Source of the DNA: a virus
Length of the DNA stretch: 27,553 bases
IMG/VR virus record: IMGVR_UViG_3300032053_000415
Location: 1 to 27,553 of that record
Direction: 5' to 3' (one strand)
Both the position numbers and the translations under genes were made by a program. Positions 13,491 to 23,600 of this stretch are shown here, in pieces. Position 1 is the stretch's first letter, and every line of letters starts with the position of its first letter. Below the pieces are notes generated by a model. It was given only the letters and a program-made list of their open reading frames with translations, searched no databases and was not told the DNA's origin.

Positions 13491-13976
13491 ATGGACTACG
13501 ATGACAACAAATTAAAACTAATTTTTATTTTGAAGATTGGTTATAATACAAAAGGGGAAGGATTATATGAATTTATTTTCTCTTTAGACCCCACAAATAT
13601 CGATGTTGAAGGTTGGTGTTGGGATTTAAGTCCTGCTTGTGATAACGCAATGCCACCAACAGAAAATTATATCAATGCAATTTTCAATCTAAAAACAAGT
13701 TCCTTTGATTTATTCTGTTTATGTGATGCTGTTGATAGAGAATATATGCATGGCTATCACACAATTCATGCTTTGGCATATGAAACAGAAAAACAAACAC
13801 CAGAGGGCGAAAATTTGGGTGATTATGAAAAGATGTTTGAAAATGGTGGTGATGATGTGCCATTATTGGTATTTCATTATGGTATGTCCTTAGCAAAAGT
13901 TAAAGATTTATTAAACGCAAGAAAAATTATCTTAAAGAATAATGAATTTGTTGAAACTTCTTCAATAAGGTTTTAG
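13491..13976 (+). CDS. Conserved-looking hypothetical phage protein
   Basis: Codes for 161 residues, acidic and aromatic-rich, with distinctive stretches WCWDLSPACDNAMPP (43-57), SSFDLFCLCDAVDREYMHGY and HTIHALAYE. I do not know its function, but the unusual Trp/Cys/His content suggests a compact fold, possibly binding metal. There are no membrane segments. It is the only gene in the window ending in TAG rather than TAA, and that TAG is part of the next promoter motif (AGTATTTATA at 13975). It has its own promoter and no partner gene. Confidence 0.72.
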   Translation: MDYDDNKLKLIFILKIGYNTKGEGLYEFIFSLDPTNIDVEGWCWDLSPACDNAMPPTENYINAIFNLKTSSFDLFCLCDAVDREYMHGYHTIHALAYETEKQTPEGENLGDYEKMFENGGDDVPLLVFHYGMSLAKVKDLLNARKIILKNNEFVETSSIRF

Positions 13977-13984
13977 TATTTATA
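13975..13984 (+). promoter_or_regulatory. Late-promoter motif AGTATTTATA overlapping a stop codon
   Basis: Exact consensus whose first bases are the TAG stop of the preceding gene. No ORF follows before the terminator at 14101, so it appears dedicated to a short RNA. Confidence 0.6.
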
Positions 13985-13990
13985 GTTGCC

Positions 13991-14101
13991 CATCTTACCA
14001 TATTTGGAAGAAGGGGTTTCGAGGTCACGATAACTCAAGAAAGTTACCTTGCCTTGCGGTTTTAAAATAGTTCATCTTACCATTTGGAAGAAAGAAATCG
14101 A
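13991..14101 (+). repeat. Imperfect direct repeat inside the candidate RNA
   Basis: Copy 1 (13991-14022) and copy 2 (14073-14101) share CATCTTACCAT, then TTGGAAGAA, then a purine run ending TCGA. Copy 1 has two extra bases in the hairpin loop. Confidence 0.7.
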
Positions 14102-14141
14102 AACACGCTGCATCAAGATATGTGGCGTGTTTTGTTATTTT
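14101..14141 (+). terminator. Rho-independent terminator before terL
   Basis: AAACACGCTGCAT (14101-14113) pairs with ATGTGGCGTGTTT (14120-14132) around CAAGAT, with two G-T wobbles, followed by TGTTATTTT. It isolates the short RNA from the terminase transcript. Confidence 0.8.
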
Positions 14142-14173
14142 ATATTTATAAGTATTTATTGGAAATATTTATA
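14141..14173 (+). promoter_or_regulatory. Triple late-promoter motif before terL
   Basis: TATATTTATA (14141-14150), AGTATTTATT (14151-14160) and AATATTTATA (14164-14173) lie head to tail. The middle one matches best and leaves a 14-base leader; the last ends one base before the ATG. Confidence 0.65.
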
Positions 14174-14174
14174 A

Positions 14175-16223
14175 ATGTCCGAAGATATTAATAAAATTAG
14201 TAAGGAAGAAGAAATATTTCCAGAACACATTCCCATAATTCCGTTTGACGTTCAAAAGGAAAGAGAAAAAGAGGAAGCCAGAAAATTAGCAAAGGAATTA
14301 AGAAAGAAAGCTGGAAATATTGAACCGATTATTGTTACTAAAGCGGGTATTGTAAAAAAAGCAAGTGAATTAACTAAATTAGAACAAGAAGATGAAATTG
14401 TTCGTTGCGGACTGAACCCAATTTATTTTATTGAAACATATTTAACTATTTTCGACCAAACCCAAGGTAAAGCAGGTTTAATAGTTCCTTTTAAATTATT
14501 TGAATTTCAAAAAGAATTAATTCAAGAATATCAAAAAAATCGATTTGTTGTTGCTAATAAATATCGTCAGGCTGGTGTTTCAACAACTACTTGCGCATTT
14601 ATTGCTTGGTATGTTATGTTTAATCGTAATAGACAGGTTGCTATTGTAGCAGATAAATTAGAAACCGCACGTGATGAATTAATGAGTGATGTTGTTGAAT
14701 TTATTGAAGGTTGTCCTGTGTGGCTTAGACCTAAGACTGGTAGAAATACTGAAAAAAATTTAAAAGATACTCAGAAATTAAAAATCTACGATAATGATTC
14801 AAGATTAGGAGCATTTGCTTCTAAAACATTACGTGGTATGACACCAACATTGTTGTTCTGGGATGAAACAGCATGGGCAGAAAAAGGTGATAAATTCTGG
14901 ACATCTGCACAACCCACCTTACAGACTGGTGGTGCTGCAATTATGGTAAGTACGCCAAGTGGGTTAGATGCTGTATTCTATAAAACCTTCATGGGTGCAA
15001 GAAATGAAGAAAACAATTTTAAAGCTGTTGAACTATGGTGGTATAACGACCCAAGATATAATAAAGGTTTATGTTGGTTAAAGAATAAAGGCAAAACGAC
15101 TGAAATAAGAATTGTTGATGATAATTGGGGCAATGAGCAGCGAATTAAAATGATGGATGATGGTTGGGAAGCCAGTTCACCTTGGTTTGAAGACCAAATT
15201 AAGAATGCAAATGGTGATATGCGAAAAATTGCACAAGAATTACTATGTAGTTTTTTGGGGTCTGGTGATAATTTTATTGCAGAAGAATATCTTAAACGTA
15301 TTCAAGAAGATGAAGTCCTACCACCAATTCGTCAAGAATATATTGATAATAATGTATGGATTTGGGAAGACCCAAAAGTAGGTGAAGAATATATAATGGC
15401 GTTAGATGCGTCACCGGGTCATGGAGAAGATAATTCAACGATAAATATTCTTAAAACTATTGAGATAATTGAAGAAAAAATTGTGACTAAGGGTGAAAAA
15501 GTAAAAAAGGTTAAAATAAAAAGACATAAAGTCGAACAGGTTCTTGAATATTATGGTAAAGTAACACCACAAATGCTTTCTGAAATTGCATATCAATATG
15601 GTAAACGATATAATAATGCATATTGTGTTGTTGATATAACTGGTGGTTATGGGGTTCAAAGTGTTGAAAAACTTCTGGAATTTGGTTATGATAATGTTCA
15701 TTATGCAGAAATAACACATAAACCTTCAAGAGATAGATTGCAGGGTTATATTAAAAAGGGTCAAAAAGTTATGCCAGATGGTACAGTAATAAATGTGGAT
15801 TTAATTCCCGGTTTCTTTATCGGCAACAACAGACCTTCAGTTGTACTTGAAATGCAAAGAGCAATTCATTTAGAAGATGTTATTATTAGGTCAATTAGAT
15901 TATTAAATGAATTAAAAACATTTGTCACGGTTGCTGGAAATCGTGTTGCAGACCACAAACGTAGCTTCCATGACGACAGTATTATGGGATTATCAATTGG
16001 TTTATATGTATTGAATTTCGATATGGTGAGATTTAAACAAAGCAAAGGTATAATTGAAAAAATGCTTAATGCAATTATTACCAACAATGATATTTCTGAA
16101 ATTGGAAAAAAACGTGATTTTAAGAACAAACCAATGATTTCGCCAAATAGTGTATCACCATTAAATCCATATCAGGCAAATGCGTGGTTATTTGATGGAA
16201 TAAAAGAGAAAAAGAAAAATTAA
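14175..16223 (+). CDS. terL: Terminase large subunit (gp17-like packaging ATPase/nuclease)
   Basis: Codes for 682 residues, slightly longer than T4 gp17 (610). Residues 1-75 are a charged N-terminal extension. The ATPase domain has a Walker A-type RQAGVSTT (131-138), Walker B LLFWDE (226-231, E231 catalytic) and the coupling motif STPSG (259-263). The RNase H-like nuclease has its acidic residues at D411 (MALDASPG), D487 (CVVDITGG) and D600/D601 (FHDDSIMG). It cuts concatemeric DNA and drives it through the portal, which is encoded next. All catalytic residues are present. A 25-residue lysine-rich insertion (KIVTKGEKVKKVKIKRHKVE, about 435-454) sits between the first two nuclease acids. No terminase small subunit is recognisable in the window. 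Confidence 0.96.
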   Translation: MSEDINKISKEEEIFPEHIPIIPFDVQKEREKEEARKLAKELRKKAGNIEPIIVTKAGIVKKASELTKLEQEDEIVRCGLNPIYFIETYLTIFDQTQGKAGLIVPFKLFEFQKELIQEYQKNRFVVANKYRQAGVSTTTCAFIAWYVMFNRNRQVAIVADKLETARDELMSDVVEFIEGCPVWLRPKTGRNTEKNLKDTQKLKIYDNDSRLGAFASKTLRGMTPTLLFWDETAWAEKGDKFWTSAQPTLQTGGAAIMVSTPSGLDAVFYKTFMGARNEENNFKAVELWWYNDPRYNKGLCWLKNKGKTTEIRIVDDNWGNEQRIKMMDDGWEASSPWFEDQIKNANGDMRKIAQELLCSFLGSGDNFIAEEYLKRIQEDEVLPPIRQEYIDNNVWIWEDPKVGEEYIMALDASPGHGEDNSTINILKTIEIIEEKIVTKGEKVKKVKIKRHKVEQVLEYYGKVTPQMLSEIAYQYGKRYNNAYCVVDITGGYGVQSVEKLLEFGYDNVHYAEITHKPSRDRLQGYIKKGQKVMPDGTVINVDLIPGFFIGNNRPSVVLEMQRAIHLEDVIIRSIRLLNELKTFVTVAGNRVADHKRSFHDDSIMGLSIGLYVLNFDMVRFKQSKGIIEKMLNAIITNNDISEIGKKRDFKNKPMISPNSVSPLNPYQANAWLFDGIKEKKKN

Positions 16224-16225
16224 AT

Positions 16226-16270
16226 TGTATTTATATTTAGAGACTTTTCAAAAAAATCTAAGTATTTATA
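16226..16270 (+). promoter_or_regulatory. Two tandem late-promoter motifs before the portal gene
   Basis: TGTATTTATA (16226-16235) and AGTATTTATA (16261-16270). The second is the exact consensus and leaves a 22-base A-rich leader without a Shine-Dalgarno sequence. Confidence 0.65.
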
Positions 16271-16292
16271 AAAAAATATAAAAAATTATAAA

Positions 16293-18320
16293 ATGGCTGG
16301 CGAAAAAGAAAATAAAGGAACTATATACCAACAACTTAATAAAATGTTGAATCTTGATGGCTTCGGTTTTCAAGATGTACAACCAATAGTACAACAATCT
16401 GTATCACAACCACAAGAAAAAGCAAAGATTGTTATTAAAGGTAATACTCCAGAAGAAATACACAAAAAGGGTTTGGAATTGGAGCAAAAAAAAGAACTTC
16501 AAAACAAATTTTTTAGAACAACTGATAGGGGTTTTCAAAAAGCTTTGCAATATGAGGCAGCAAGATTACCTGCATACATTGACTATGAGGGTATGGAATA
16601 CTACCCAATTATTAGTAGTGCATTAGATTTATTCATGGAAGAAGCAACAACCATTGGTTTAAATGGTAAAATGCTTAATGTTTATTCAAACAAAGAAAGA
16701 ATAAAATACTTACTTGAAGAATTTTTCTACGACATTATTAATGTGAATGTTAACCTACCTTTTTGGGTAAGAAATGTTTGTAAATATGGTGATAATTTCG
16801 TCCTACTTTATGGTGAACGTAAAAAAGGTATCACACATGTAAAACAACTTGTTAATTACGAAATTGAAAGATTTGAAAGAATTCAAAATGGTAAACCATT
16901 AGTTAGGTTTAAAGAAAGAATGACTGGTGATGAATTTAATGTGTTCGAAATTGCACATTTTAGATTACTTGGGGACGACAAATACCTACCTTATGGAAAT
17001 TCAATTTTAAATAAAGTACGTAGAGTATTTAGACAATTGGTTATGGCTGAAGATGCTATGTTAACTTACCGTATTATTCGTGCTGGTGAAAAGAAAGTCT
17101 TTAAAATTGACGTTGGTAATATTGATGAAGATGATATTGAAGAATATATCTATAAAGTAGCAACTAAGTTCAAAAAAACATCACAAGTAAATCCAAATGA
17201 CGGACAAATTGATTATCGTTTTAATATTCTTGGTAATGACGAAGATTATTTCTTACCAGTGAGAAATGCAAATACACAAACTGGTATCGATACACTCCCC
17301 GGTGCTCAGAACCTTGATGCAATTCAGGATATAGAGTATCTTCGTGATAATTTATTCGTGGGTCTGGGTGTTCCAAAACCATTTTTGAGTTTCCAAGACG
17401 CAGCAGGTGCTGGAAAAAACATGGCACAATACGACATTAGATTTTCAAAGAAAATTAACCGTATTCAGCAAGCAATGATTCAGGAACTTAATAAAATGGC
17501 AATGATTCATTTGTATTTATTAGGTTATAGTGGTGAAGACCTTAAGAGTTTCACATTAAGTCTTACAAATCCTTCAACACAAGCAGAATTATTGAAATCT
17601 GAATTAATGCGTGATAAAGCACAGACTTATACTGAATTAACTCGTGCAGAAGGTGGTATTGCAGCAATGTCACATACAACAGCAAAACGTAAAGTATTCA
17701 ACATGAGTGATAAAGAAATTGTTGATGATTTAAAACAACAAAAAATGGAAAAAGCTGTTATGCAAGAACTTGCAGACACGCCAGTTACAATTAAAAAGAC
17801 AGGATTATTTACTGATATTGATAAGAGATATGGCGAACCAGTTGAAGGTATGCCAATTAGTGGTGGAACAGAAGGCGGTATGCCACCTGCTGGTGGTGCT
17901 GGTGCTCCTCCAATGGGTGGTGCTGGTGCTCCCCCACCAATGGGTGGTGGTGCTCCTCCAATGGGTGGTGGTGAAGGTGGTATGCCACCAATAGGTGGTG
18001 GTGCTCCTGCTGGTGGTGAAGGTGGATTGCCACCAATGATAGAAAATAAACGATTTACTGAAGAAGAATACGACAAACATGTTGAAAAACTTGTATATGG
18101 TAGTACTCAAGAATCTGAACGTAAAAATGAAATAATAAACAGAGGAATTATTCAGGAAAATAATGAAATTAATGATAAATTAAATAAGAATGCATTGGAA
18201 ATGGTTGATGAAATTAATGGTTTATTAGAAAACACCGAAAGCATTAATACCGTGCAAAAAATTAATGAATCACAAGACGTTGAAATTGAGGATATTGAAA
18301 ATATTGACTTATCAACATAA
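16293..18320 (+). CDS. Portal protein (gp20-like)
   Basis: Codes for 675 residues, about 150 more than T4 gp20. YYPIISSALDLFMEEATT (about 99-116), the following NVNLPFWVRNVCKYGDNFVLLYGERK and the segment PYGNSILNKVRRVFRQLVMAEDAMLTYRIIRAGEKKVF (230-267) are characteristic of T4-type portals, as is GLGVPKPFLSFQDAAGAGKN. The dodecameric portal nucleates prohead assembly and anchors the terminase. The C-terminal part carries an unusual Gly/Pro/Met/Ala tract of MPPxGG and APPMGG units (about 523-580), flanked by a helical acidic tail. That tract is absent from T4 gp20 and probably disordered. Position directly after terL fits T4-like order. Confidence 0.92.
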   Translation: MAGEKENKGTIYQQLNKMLNLDGFGFQDVQPIVQQSVSQPQEKAKIVIKGNTPEEIHKKGLELEQKKELQNKFFRTTDRGFQKALQYEAARLPAYIDYEGMEYYPIISSALDLFMEEATTIGLNGKMLNVYSNKERIKYLLEEFFYDIINVNVNLPFWVRNVCKYGDNFVLLYGERKKGITHVKQLVNYEIERFERIQNGKPLVRFKERMTGDEFNVFEIAHFRLLGDDKYLPYGNSILNKVRRVFRQLVMAEDAMLTYRIIRAGEKKVFKIDVGNIDEDDIEEYIYKVATKFKKTSQVNPNDGQIDYRFNILGNDEDYFLPVRNANTQTGIDTLPGAQNLDAIQDIEYLRDNLFVGLGVPKPFLSFQDAAGAGKNMAQYDIRFSKKINRIQQAMIQELNKMAMIHLYLLGYSGEDLKSFTLSLTNPSTQAELLKSELMRDKAQTYTELTRAEGGIAAMSHTTAKRKVFNMSDKEIVDDLKQQKMEKAVMQELADTPVTIKKTGLFTDIDKRYGEPVEGMPISGGTEGGMPPAGGAGAPPMGGAGAPPPMGGGAPPMGGGEGGMPPIGGGAPAGGEGGLPPMIENKRFTEEEYDKHVEKLVYGSTQESERKNEIINRGIIQENNEINDKLNKNALEMVDEINGLLENTESINTVQKINESQDVEIEDIENIDLST

Positions 18321-18372
18321 TTTGGCTGTGTTACTAATATATTATATTGAGTAAACGTTTATAATTAATTGC

Positions 18373-18382
18373 AGTATTTATA
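18373..18382 (+). promoter_or_regulatory. Late-promoter motif AGTATTTATA
   Basis: Exact consensus 19 bases before the 18402 start codon. Confidence 0.65.
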
Positions 18383-18401
18383 ATAAATCGAATTATATCA
18401 T

Positions 18402-19184
18402 ATGAAAAACGCCAACATTGGAACTGCTAATTTAGTAATTTCTAAAAAGTTGAAAGAGTCATATTTTAATGACAATTTGCTTGAAGAGTCAAAGAAGTTA
18501 ACTACCGACTTTTTCAATGTGGTGAAAAATTCACCCATTCTACAATTAGAATTCAAGGTCTTTAGTAATTTAGAAAATAAACATATTGATAATGAATTGG
18601 TTGCTACACGTTATATTGATAATAACATTAAGTTGTTTGATGTATATACGATTGCTGAAATTGATGCAGAAAGAGAAAAATTAAATGAATTTATTCAGGG
18701 TGGCAGTATTGTTGCAGGTCTTGAAAAAGCAGTGTTATATAATGCTATTGATTGTCTCATAACTGAATCACTTAACGACTATGATAAGATTGATGTGGAT
18801 GCGGTTCATGAATCATTTACACTTGTTTTAAATCATATAAAAGAACCAAAGAAAAAAGAATTGTTTGAGAATGTCGATGTTAAACCAATTGACGAAGATG
18901 TTATTGAAATTGCTGTTGATAAATTCAATGAAAAATATGAATCATTAAATGAAGAAGATAAAAATTTACTTAAAATACTTATTAAATCCAGTGATGAAGA
19001 AAAACAAGTACTTCTCGAAACTTATAAAACTGAAAGTCTTACAATATTAGAAGGTGTAACAAAAGATAGTGCAAAAGATAGTATTGCAAAAGCTATTCAG
19101 AAAATTAAAGAAATGGTATATAAAAAAGAAAATGTTGATGATAATATTATCAGTTTACATGAACTGAAAAAAGAATTGTTATAA
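18402..19184 (+). CDS. Probable prohead-core or head-associated protein
   Basis: Codes for 260 residues, almost entirely helical and highly charged (many Lys, Glu, Asp), with no enzymatic motif. It contains several LxE/IxE triplets. I do not recognise it by sequence. The position between portal and prohead protease is that of the T4 core proteins gp67 and gp68, and the composition is right for an assembly or scaffold component, so that role is inferred from synteny. It has its own promoter motif and ends at a terminator shared with the convergent hydrolase gene. Confidence 0.7.
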   Translation: MKNANIGTANLVISKKLKESYFNDNLLEESKKLTTDFFNVVKNSPILQLEFKVFSNLENKHIDNELVATRYIDNNIKLFDVYTIAEIDAEREKLNEFIQGGSIVAGLEKAVLYNAIDCLITESLNDYDKIDVDAVHESFTLVLNHIKEPKKKELFENVDVKPIDEDVIEIAVDKFNEKYESLNEEDKNLLKILIKSSDEEKQVLLETYKTESLTILEGVTKDSAKDSIAKAIQKIKEMVYKKENVDDNIISLHELKKELL

Positions 19185-19187
19185 ATT

Positions 19188-19215
19188 AAAAAGGCATCAA
19201 ATGATGCCTTTTTTT
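19188..19215. terminator. Bidirectional terminator between convergent genes
   Basis: AAAAAGGCATC (19188-19198) pairs with GATGCCTTTTT (19203-19213) around a 4-base loop. A-runs and T-runs on both flanks let it work on either strand, serving the 18402 gene and the 19217-25292 unit. Confidence 0.85.
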
Positions 19216-19216
19216 A

Positions 19217-20638
19217 TTATGCATATAAATTATTTTTTAATGCATTAAAATCCGCAACAGTATATTTGTGTTGATAATCAACTTGCCAGTTAGGATTATA
19301 AATTGTTAATTTTTTTTCATTAATACCTATCTTTTTTAATGAAACATGAATCCAACTTGGTTTTATTGCATCACCCTTTTCCCAAATTAATTGGTCAAAT
19401 AGAAGATTATTTGCAATATAATAAAATAATGCAGAATTATTATTGTCAGTTTGAATGTCAATTGCTTCACCAATTCTATGTTGTGAATTTTCTGTACCAT
19501 CAACATCATAGTTTAAATATGCACCTCTATATGCTGATGTTATATAAATTTTAGAACCATTGAATTTACAAAGTGGGTCATAAATTTTTTTCGCAATATT
19601 TATAAGATTATTTAGAATATTTTCTGTTGGAGTATTATCATAATTCTTTCTTTCGGGATGTTGTGGATTCTTTATTGCATTCATTGAAATTGAATCGTAA
19701 TATGTCATATATTCAGAAATATTATAATCTTTTGGATATGGAAAACCAACAATATAATACTTACCATAAGCTGTTGGTGTAGTACCATTATTTTCGCTTT
19801 CAGCAACCTCAGCATTATATTTGATAAAATTTTCTTTCATCCTTACTTTATCTTCATAACCAAAATATCCGTGTTTTGAACTATTTTCTTTATCACCTAA
19901 AATCTCAAAGATATTAAATACGTATTCTATTCCTTTTTCTTCATAATCATTACCATACTTATCTTTTGCAGCTTGAATTGACCTACTATATGAGGGATAT
20001 ACAAGTTCATTTCCAAGATTATATCCAAATAAAGCACTACTGGCAATTCCTTTAGAATTTTTTGAAATGAATTTCATGTAACAATATTGTGCTTTAATCA
20101 TAATTTCTGGATTGTCAATTATATTCTGATGTAATACTGGTCTATTTATTTTACCCTCTCCCATATCAACATCATATGTGTTTGCATTAGTTACATTACC
20201 AGTCCAGTTTTTAGTAATTGCAGTAATTTCATTTGCAGTAAATCTATATAATTCTTTTTCGGCATATGTATTATTTACAATAATATTATAAATATCTTCT
20301 GATTTGATTTGACTAATTCCTGATGCAGTACTATCTGTTAAATACCACCATACCTTATATGAAGATTCGATATAAGCCTGTGCTGCAATAATATTTGCAT
20401 CCATTTGAAATATATCACCATATTTATTATACCAATCAATTAATGCAATACCCAATGCTTTATTATCACTAATGGCAATGCCATTATATTTGGCATGTGA
20501 ATACCAAGTTTTACCAGTATCTGGTGGTTGACAATATGGTAGCTTACCATTAGTACCGTCAAGTAATGACCTACCATTTTCTTTACATACATCAGTAATA
20601 AAGTTTTTACCCAAATTAGTTAAATTAATATAAGCCAT
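19217..20638 (-). CDS. Bifunctional cell-wall hydrolase: transglycosylase-like plus M15 peptidase
   Basis: Codes for 473 residues. The N-terminal part (about 75-245) has the lysozyme-fold transglycosylase signature: E91 in QAYIESSYK, followed by TASGISQIK, which should cut glycan strands. The C-terminal part (about 300-437) is an M15-type D-Ala-D-Ala peptidase: SAYRGAYLN, then SQHRIGEAIDI with zinc ligands H387 and D394, and SWIHVS with H431. There is no signal peptide or membrane segment. It directly follows the hub-like gene with one base between stop and start and shares its promoter. That pairing suggests a tail-borne lysin acting at DNA entry, analogous to T4 gp5, though it could also serve as the endolysin for release. 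Confidence 0.85.
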   Translation of the reverse strand: MAYINLTNLGKNFITDVCKENGRSLLDGTNGKLPYCQPPDTGKTWYSHAKYNGIAISDNKALGIALIDWYNKYGDIFQMDANIIAAQAYIESSYKVWWYLTDSTASGISQIKSEDIYNIIVNNTYAEKELYRFTANEITAITKNWTGNVTNANTYDVDMGEGKINRPVLHQNIIDNPEIMIKAQYCYMKFISKNSKGIASSALFGYNLGNELVYPSYSRSIQAAKDKYGNDYEEKGIEYVFNIFEILGDKENSSKHGYFGYEDKVRMKENFIKYNAEVAESENNGTTPTAYGKYYIVGFPYPKDYNISEYMTYYDSISMNAIKNPQHPERKNYDNTPTENILNNLINIAKKIYDPLCKFNGSKIYITSAYRGAYLNYDVDGTENSQHRIGEAIDIQTDNNNSALFYYIANNLLFDQLIWEKGDAIKPSWIHVSLKKIGINEKKLTIYNPNWQVDYQHKYTVADFNALKNNLYA

Positions 20639-20639
20639 T

Positions 20640-23600
20640 TTATTCTATTTTTAATTCATACATTGAGTTGTGTTCTGTTCTTTTATCATCGGAAAGTAAA
20701 ACTGCTTTAACAATCTCACCACCAGAAGATGAACCAAATTTAAATCCAGCAATTGATGCAGAGCTTGTTACTCTTGGTATTGGATATTTCAATAATTTTG
20801 TTCCAGAAAAACTTGTTGTCATTTTGTTTGCTTCAATATTATGCTCAACACTTAATATAATATACGCACCATTAAATAGTGGTACATTTTCTAATTGAAA
20901 ATATTGTGTTGGTTGAATCATAGCATTGCCCAATCCTGTTACTGTTGCCTTATATGACCTATTTTCATATAAATTATATAAATTCTGACCTTTCGGTATT
21001 GGTGCATTCTCTTTATTATCACCAGCTAATCTTGATAATATTTGAATACTTTCGTTTGTTTCTGGATATTCTTTACTATCTATTTTAATTCCAGTAAACA
21101 TTGATTGATTTTGTTCACCAAACCTAACCCTAAATGCACGTACTTGTCTCCAAGGAAATTTGTCATTATTACTTGTTTGATTATCGTCTTCACCTCCCTT
21201 ATTTTGCGTTGGTGGTTTTGTAAAAAAATCGCTAACTCCCGGGGCATCAAGATTTGTAATACCGTCATTCTCAAATTCGTTATTTTTTGATACAGAAAGA
21301 TAGTTTGATGAACCACCAATGTACATACATACAAAGGCACTACTAATTGTTTGGTCAATATTTGTTGATATTTTAAAACATGTTTCCCAATCACTTTCAT
21401 TATTTCCAATTTTCATAAAATTTTGTAATGGAAAGAATTCAAAACCATTTAATGATAATAATTGTGATAATGCGGTGAATATGGTTATGTTAGGGTCTTC
21501 TAACATTTGTATAAGAATTTCTGCATTAATGATAGTATCACCAATTGGATTCATCGCTCTATCGACAAAAGCAAATGAATCAATTAGTTTCTTACCATCT
21601 AAATTGAATGGGTAACCTATGCCCAATTTAGTATTATTTCCAGTCAACCATTTATCGTTTATATTTTTTAAAGAGTAATATGTTTGTGTTATAATATCTA
21701 CATCTCCCAATATTTTCTTTTGTGCTTCCAGTTTTTTCTTTTGTTCTTCTTTCTTTTTATCAATTTCATCATTTAATTTTCTAAAAAACTGTGTGAAATA
21801 GCTGTCGTTAATTGTTTTTATTTTTGTGTTGGTATTTCCGCTTGCAAGTGAAGTATATCCACTTGAATATGTTGTCATACCCGACATTTTAAATGTAATC
21901 TGACTATAATTTATAATATTTTTTCTTGTAACTAAATATTTAAGTATTGTCTCATAATAAGAAGCTTTTCCATCCATATTAGATAACATAAATAAATCAC
22001 TTTCAACTAAAGGATTTAAATAAAAATTATAAGCTAATTTTTTATTATAAAATCTAGGATAATTTGTATTATTATAATTTTCTGTGGTTTCTTTTTTTAC
22101 CAATTCATATAAAAGTTTTAATGATTGTTGTAATGAAAGATAATCACCATTTTTATAAAATGTACGGAATGCTGTTTTGAACACTTCTTTATCCTTTACC
22201 CCTATATAGTTTTTAATGTCATGTAAGTCAGCAAGAACATAATATCCCATATTTCCAAAAATACTTCCAATACCATCACCAGTTGTTCCAGTAAAGAAAT
22301 TTAAAATTTGGTTCTCCCAAGGTGTATTATCATCATCGCCTTCAATTGCATCAATTAGTGCACCAATATATGATGGTAAAAAATTAGGAACTTCCACAGC
22401 AGCAGGTGTATTAAACACAATATCATTTAAATCTGAAGGATATTTATTAAAAGGACTTAAAGTATATCCAAAATTTGATAGTAATATCAATGCACCTAAT
22501 GTTGACCCACTTTTTATTATTTTATCGTATATTAGGTCATCTTTACATTGATTTGATTTGTTATCGAGAGGGTAGAGAGAACCTAATTCATCAACCCATA
22601 TATTTGCAATATCATAACCAATCTTTAATTTTGCTTTATCCCTAGTATTGTCTACATTAAATGTATTATTTCCACTTGCGTATGCAATTTTTTGATTTTT
22701 TGGAAAGCCATCATCAAATAAACCATCTTTATAATTTGTGTTAGTTAAATATCTTGATTTAAGTGAAGTATCATTGTAAATACTATTATTATCTTTTATG
22801 TCTTTAATATAAATTACATTTTCCATTGTGAATTCATAAAAAGATTCGATTGGATTTCCCTCAAAAATACTATCCCAAAATTTCAATTTAACTTCACTAT
22901 TGAACCTATCAATAGGTTTTGATGATTTATTATCGGTTGGCATTGTTTGTATTTCAATTGTTGGTAAATATAAATTAACACCTTCAAATGCTGGATTACC
23001 TTTATTCACATATACTAAACCAGTTTGATTATCATTCAAATTAGTATTTGCTTCTATTGGAGTGATTGAGAAATATTTGGGGTCATCTGTGTGGAAATTA
23101 TATAAATCAATAGTACCATTTGCATAAGTATCAGTAATGTTTTGAATTTTATTATAGAAAACATTAACACCTTGAGCAAGAAATGGTTTTATTTCTTCTT
23201 TCACCCTCATATCATTTTTTGTTGCTACAAGTGCTGATGCTAAGTTTACTGCTTCCGATTCTGCATATAGATTTACATATGCTTTATGTACTGTATTTTT
23301 TTCATCAGTGTTGTAAAAATCATCAGCAATTGTACCTTGTGATAAAATATAAAATCTCTTCAATATTATTTTATAAATTTGTGTTAAAAAATCATCTGTA
23401 AGACCAATATATGGACTTGCAGGGTTAGCTCCACCAAGTGTTGAATCATATGGTGAAATTGGTATCCATTTATGTGTACCATCGTCATTTTGTTCATCCC
23501 TTAAATTATATTGTTCAGCTAAAGCAGCTTGGTCGGGGAATGAATCAATAAATTCTTGTACAAGATTTAGTTCAGGAAAACTTGTTTTTTTACTAAGTTC

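Larger units (their letters stand above)
13985..14141 (+). ncRNA. Candidate noncoding RNA upstream of the terminase gene
   Basis: About 150 bases lie between an exact late-promoter motif and a strong terminator, and the interval has no ATG-initiated frame before the terminator stem. It contains two related hairpins: CTTACCA-TATT-TGGAAG (13994-14010) and CTTACCA-TT-TGGAAG (14076-14090), each with a bulged A, and AACT-CAAGAA-AGTT between them. Repeated structured elements without coding potential argue for an RNA product or a cis-acting site. Its place directly before terL makes a packaging role conceivable, but this is inference only. Confidence 0.5.

Noticed and set aside
13974-14032. TAG readthrough extending the 13491 gene (TAG recoded to Gln as in some gut phages)
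   Set aside because: Reading through two TAG codons adds only about 20 residues and runs through a perfect promoter motif. All long genes are complete under the standard code and no CTA-anticodon tRNA is present.
17511-17522. TGTATTTATT inside the portal gene as an internal promoter
   Set aside because: It encodes conserved-looking portal sequence (LYLLGY), no gene starts downstream, and chance hits are expected in AT-rich DNA.
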